DNA from: Gammaproteobacteria bacterium
GTDB lineage: Bacteria > Pseudomonadota > Gammaproteobacteria > Pseudomonadales > Azotimanducaceae
NCBI GenBank assembly: GCA_003476445.1
Contig: DMUF01000195.1
Location: 1-32,678, forward strand
Length of the DNA: 32,678 nt
Direction of reading: 5' to 3'
Shown here: positions 32,535 to 32,678 of the stretch, piece after piece
Numbering within the stretch: the first letter of the stretch is position 1
How the letters are laid out: every line of letters begins with the position of its first letter
Program-made: the position numbers and the translations under genes
Notes under the pieces: generated by a model
Seen by the model: only the letters and a program-made list of their open reading frames with translations
Told to the model about the DNA's origin: nothing
Database searches by the model: none

Positions 32535-32678
32535 ATGACCCGAGTGACCCCCGACGACACGCCGGCATTCTTCGCTGCGGTTGCTGCTGCAAGTCAGAAA
32601 GCTGTCTGGTGCGCACTTGCCACTGTTGAAGGCAACGCGCCCCGCGTCCGTATCGTGCATCCTACCTGGGATGGACAG
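32535..32678 (+). CDS. Pyridoxamine-phosphate-oxidase-fold (PPOX/FDOR) protein, cut by window end
   Basis: Only the first 48 codons are present. The opening, with KAVWCALATVEGNAPRVRIVHPTWDG, is the usual first strands of the split beta-barrel flavin-binding fold shared by PNPOx-like and F420-dependent (FDOR) enzymes. AAGGAG lies 6 nt before the ATG at 32535; the ATG at 32532 is too close. Whether it uses FMN, F420 or heme cannot be decided from this fragment. The presence of an F420 operon 5 kb away makes F420 use worth testing. Confidence 0.65.
   Translation, partial: MTRVTPDDTPAFFAAVAAASQKAVWCALATVEGNAPRVRIVHPTWDGQ

Noticed and set aside
1..32678. CRISPR arrays, insertion sequences, integrases, phage genes or rRNA
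   Set aside because: No direct-repeat/spacer pattern, transposase motifs or rRNA segments were seen by eye on either strand.

Overview
The window is GC-rich, densely coded DNA with short intergenic gaps. It looks like a gammaproteobacterial chromosome: a long-form isocitrate lyase of the Pseudomonas type, a YbaL-type antiporter, HflK/HflC-like proteins, a single-chain class I fumarase and an NlpC/P60 lipoprotein. No rRNA, tRNA, CRISPR array, insertion sequence or phage gene was seen. The family or genus cannot be fixed from the sequence. Several genes (two short-chain dehydrogenases, a limonene-epoxide-hydrolase-like protein, a SnoaL-like protein, a Baeyer-Villiger-type flavoprotein) suggest breakdown of lipids, terpenoids or steroids.

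Layout. 1-1.8 kb: a SnoaL-like gene divergent from an SDR gene paired with a limonene-epoxide-hydrolase-like gene. 1.8-6.4 kb, minus strand: sulfatase, membrane-anchored metallo-beta-lactamase-fold hydrolase, then a CPA2 antiporter. 6.6-9.6 kb: isocitrate lyase (aceA), then a cyclic-nucleotide-binding/EAL fusion preceded by a CRP-like box. 9.6-14.7 kb: an NlpC/P60 lipoprotein gene divergent from the flavin monooxygenase gene, then a GH17-GT2 beta-glucan synthase/remodelling fusion.

14.7-21.3 kb, minus strand: a compact six-gene cluster, in transcription order a phasin/histone-H1-like Lys-Ala-rich protein, a DUF4097 beta-repeat protein, a membrane-anchored type I periplasmic-binding protein, an enlarged HflK-like protein, an HflC-like protein and a TauE/SafE permease. 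Two junctions overlap (ATGA, TGATG). I know of no described system with this composition, so it is the best candidate here for an undescribed one.

21.6-27.6 kb, minus strand: a complete coenzyme F420 operon, npdG-cofE-cofD-cofC-fbiC plus a small two-helix membrane protein, with overlapping stop/start codons at four of its five junctions if the 7-nt npdG-cofE gap is not counted as overlap (three strict overlaps: cofE-cofD, cofC-fbiC, fbiC-small protein). F420 is best known in actinobacteria and archaea and is patchy in proteobacteria, so horizontal acquisition is likely. An 18-bp perfect palindrome lies just upstream of npdG. The divergent gene is a class I fumarase.

29.4-32.7 kb: a HODM/DUF3445 protein, a second SDR with a DUF502 membrane protein on the minus strand, a histidine phosphatase, and the start of a pyridoxamine-phosphate-oxidase-fold (PPOX/FDOR) protein cut by the window edge. 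That superfamily includes F420-dependent enzymes, so it is a possible F420 user, though this is unproven.
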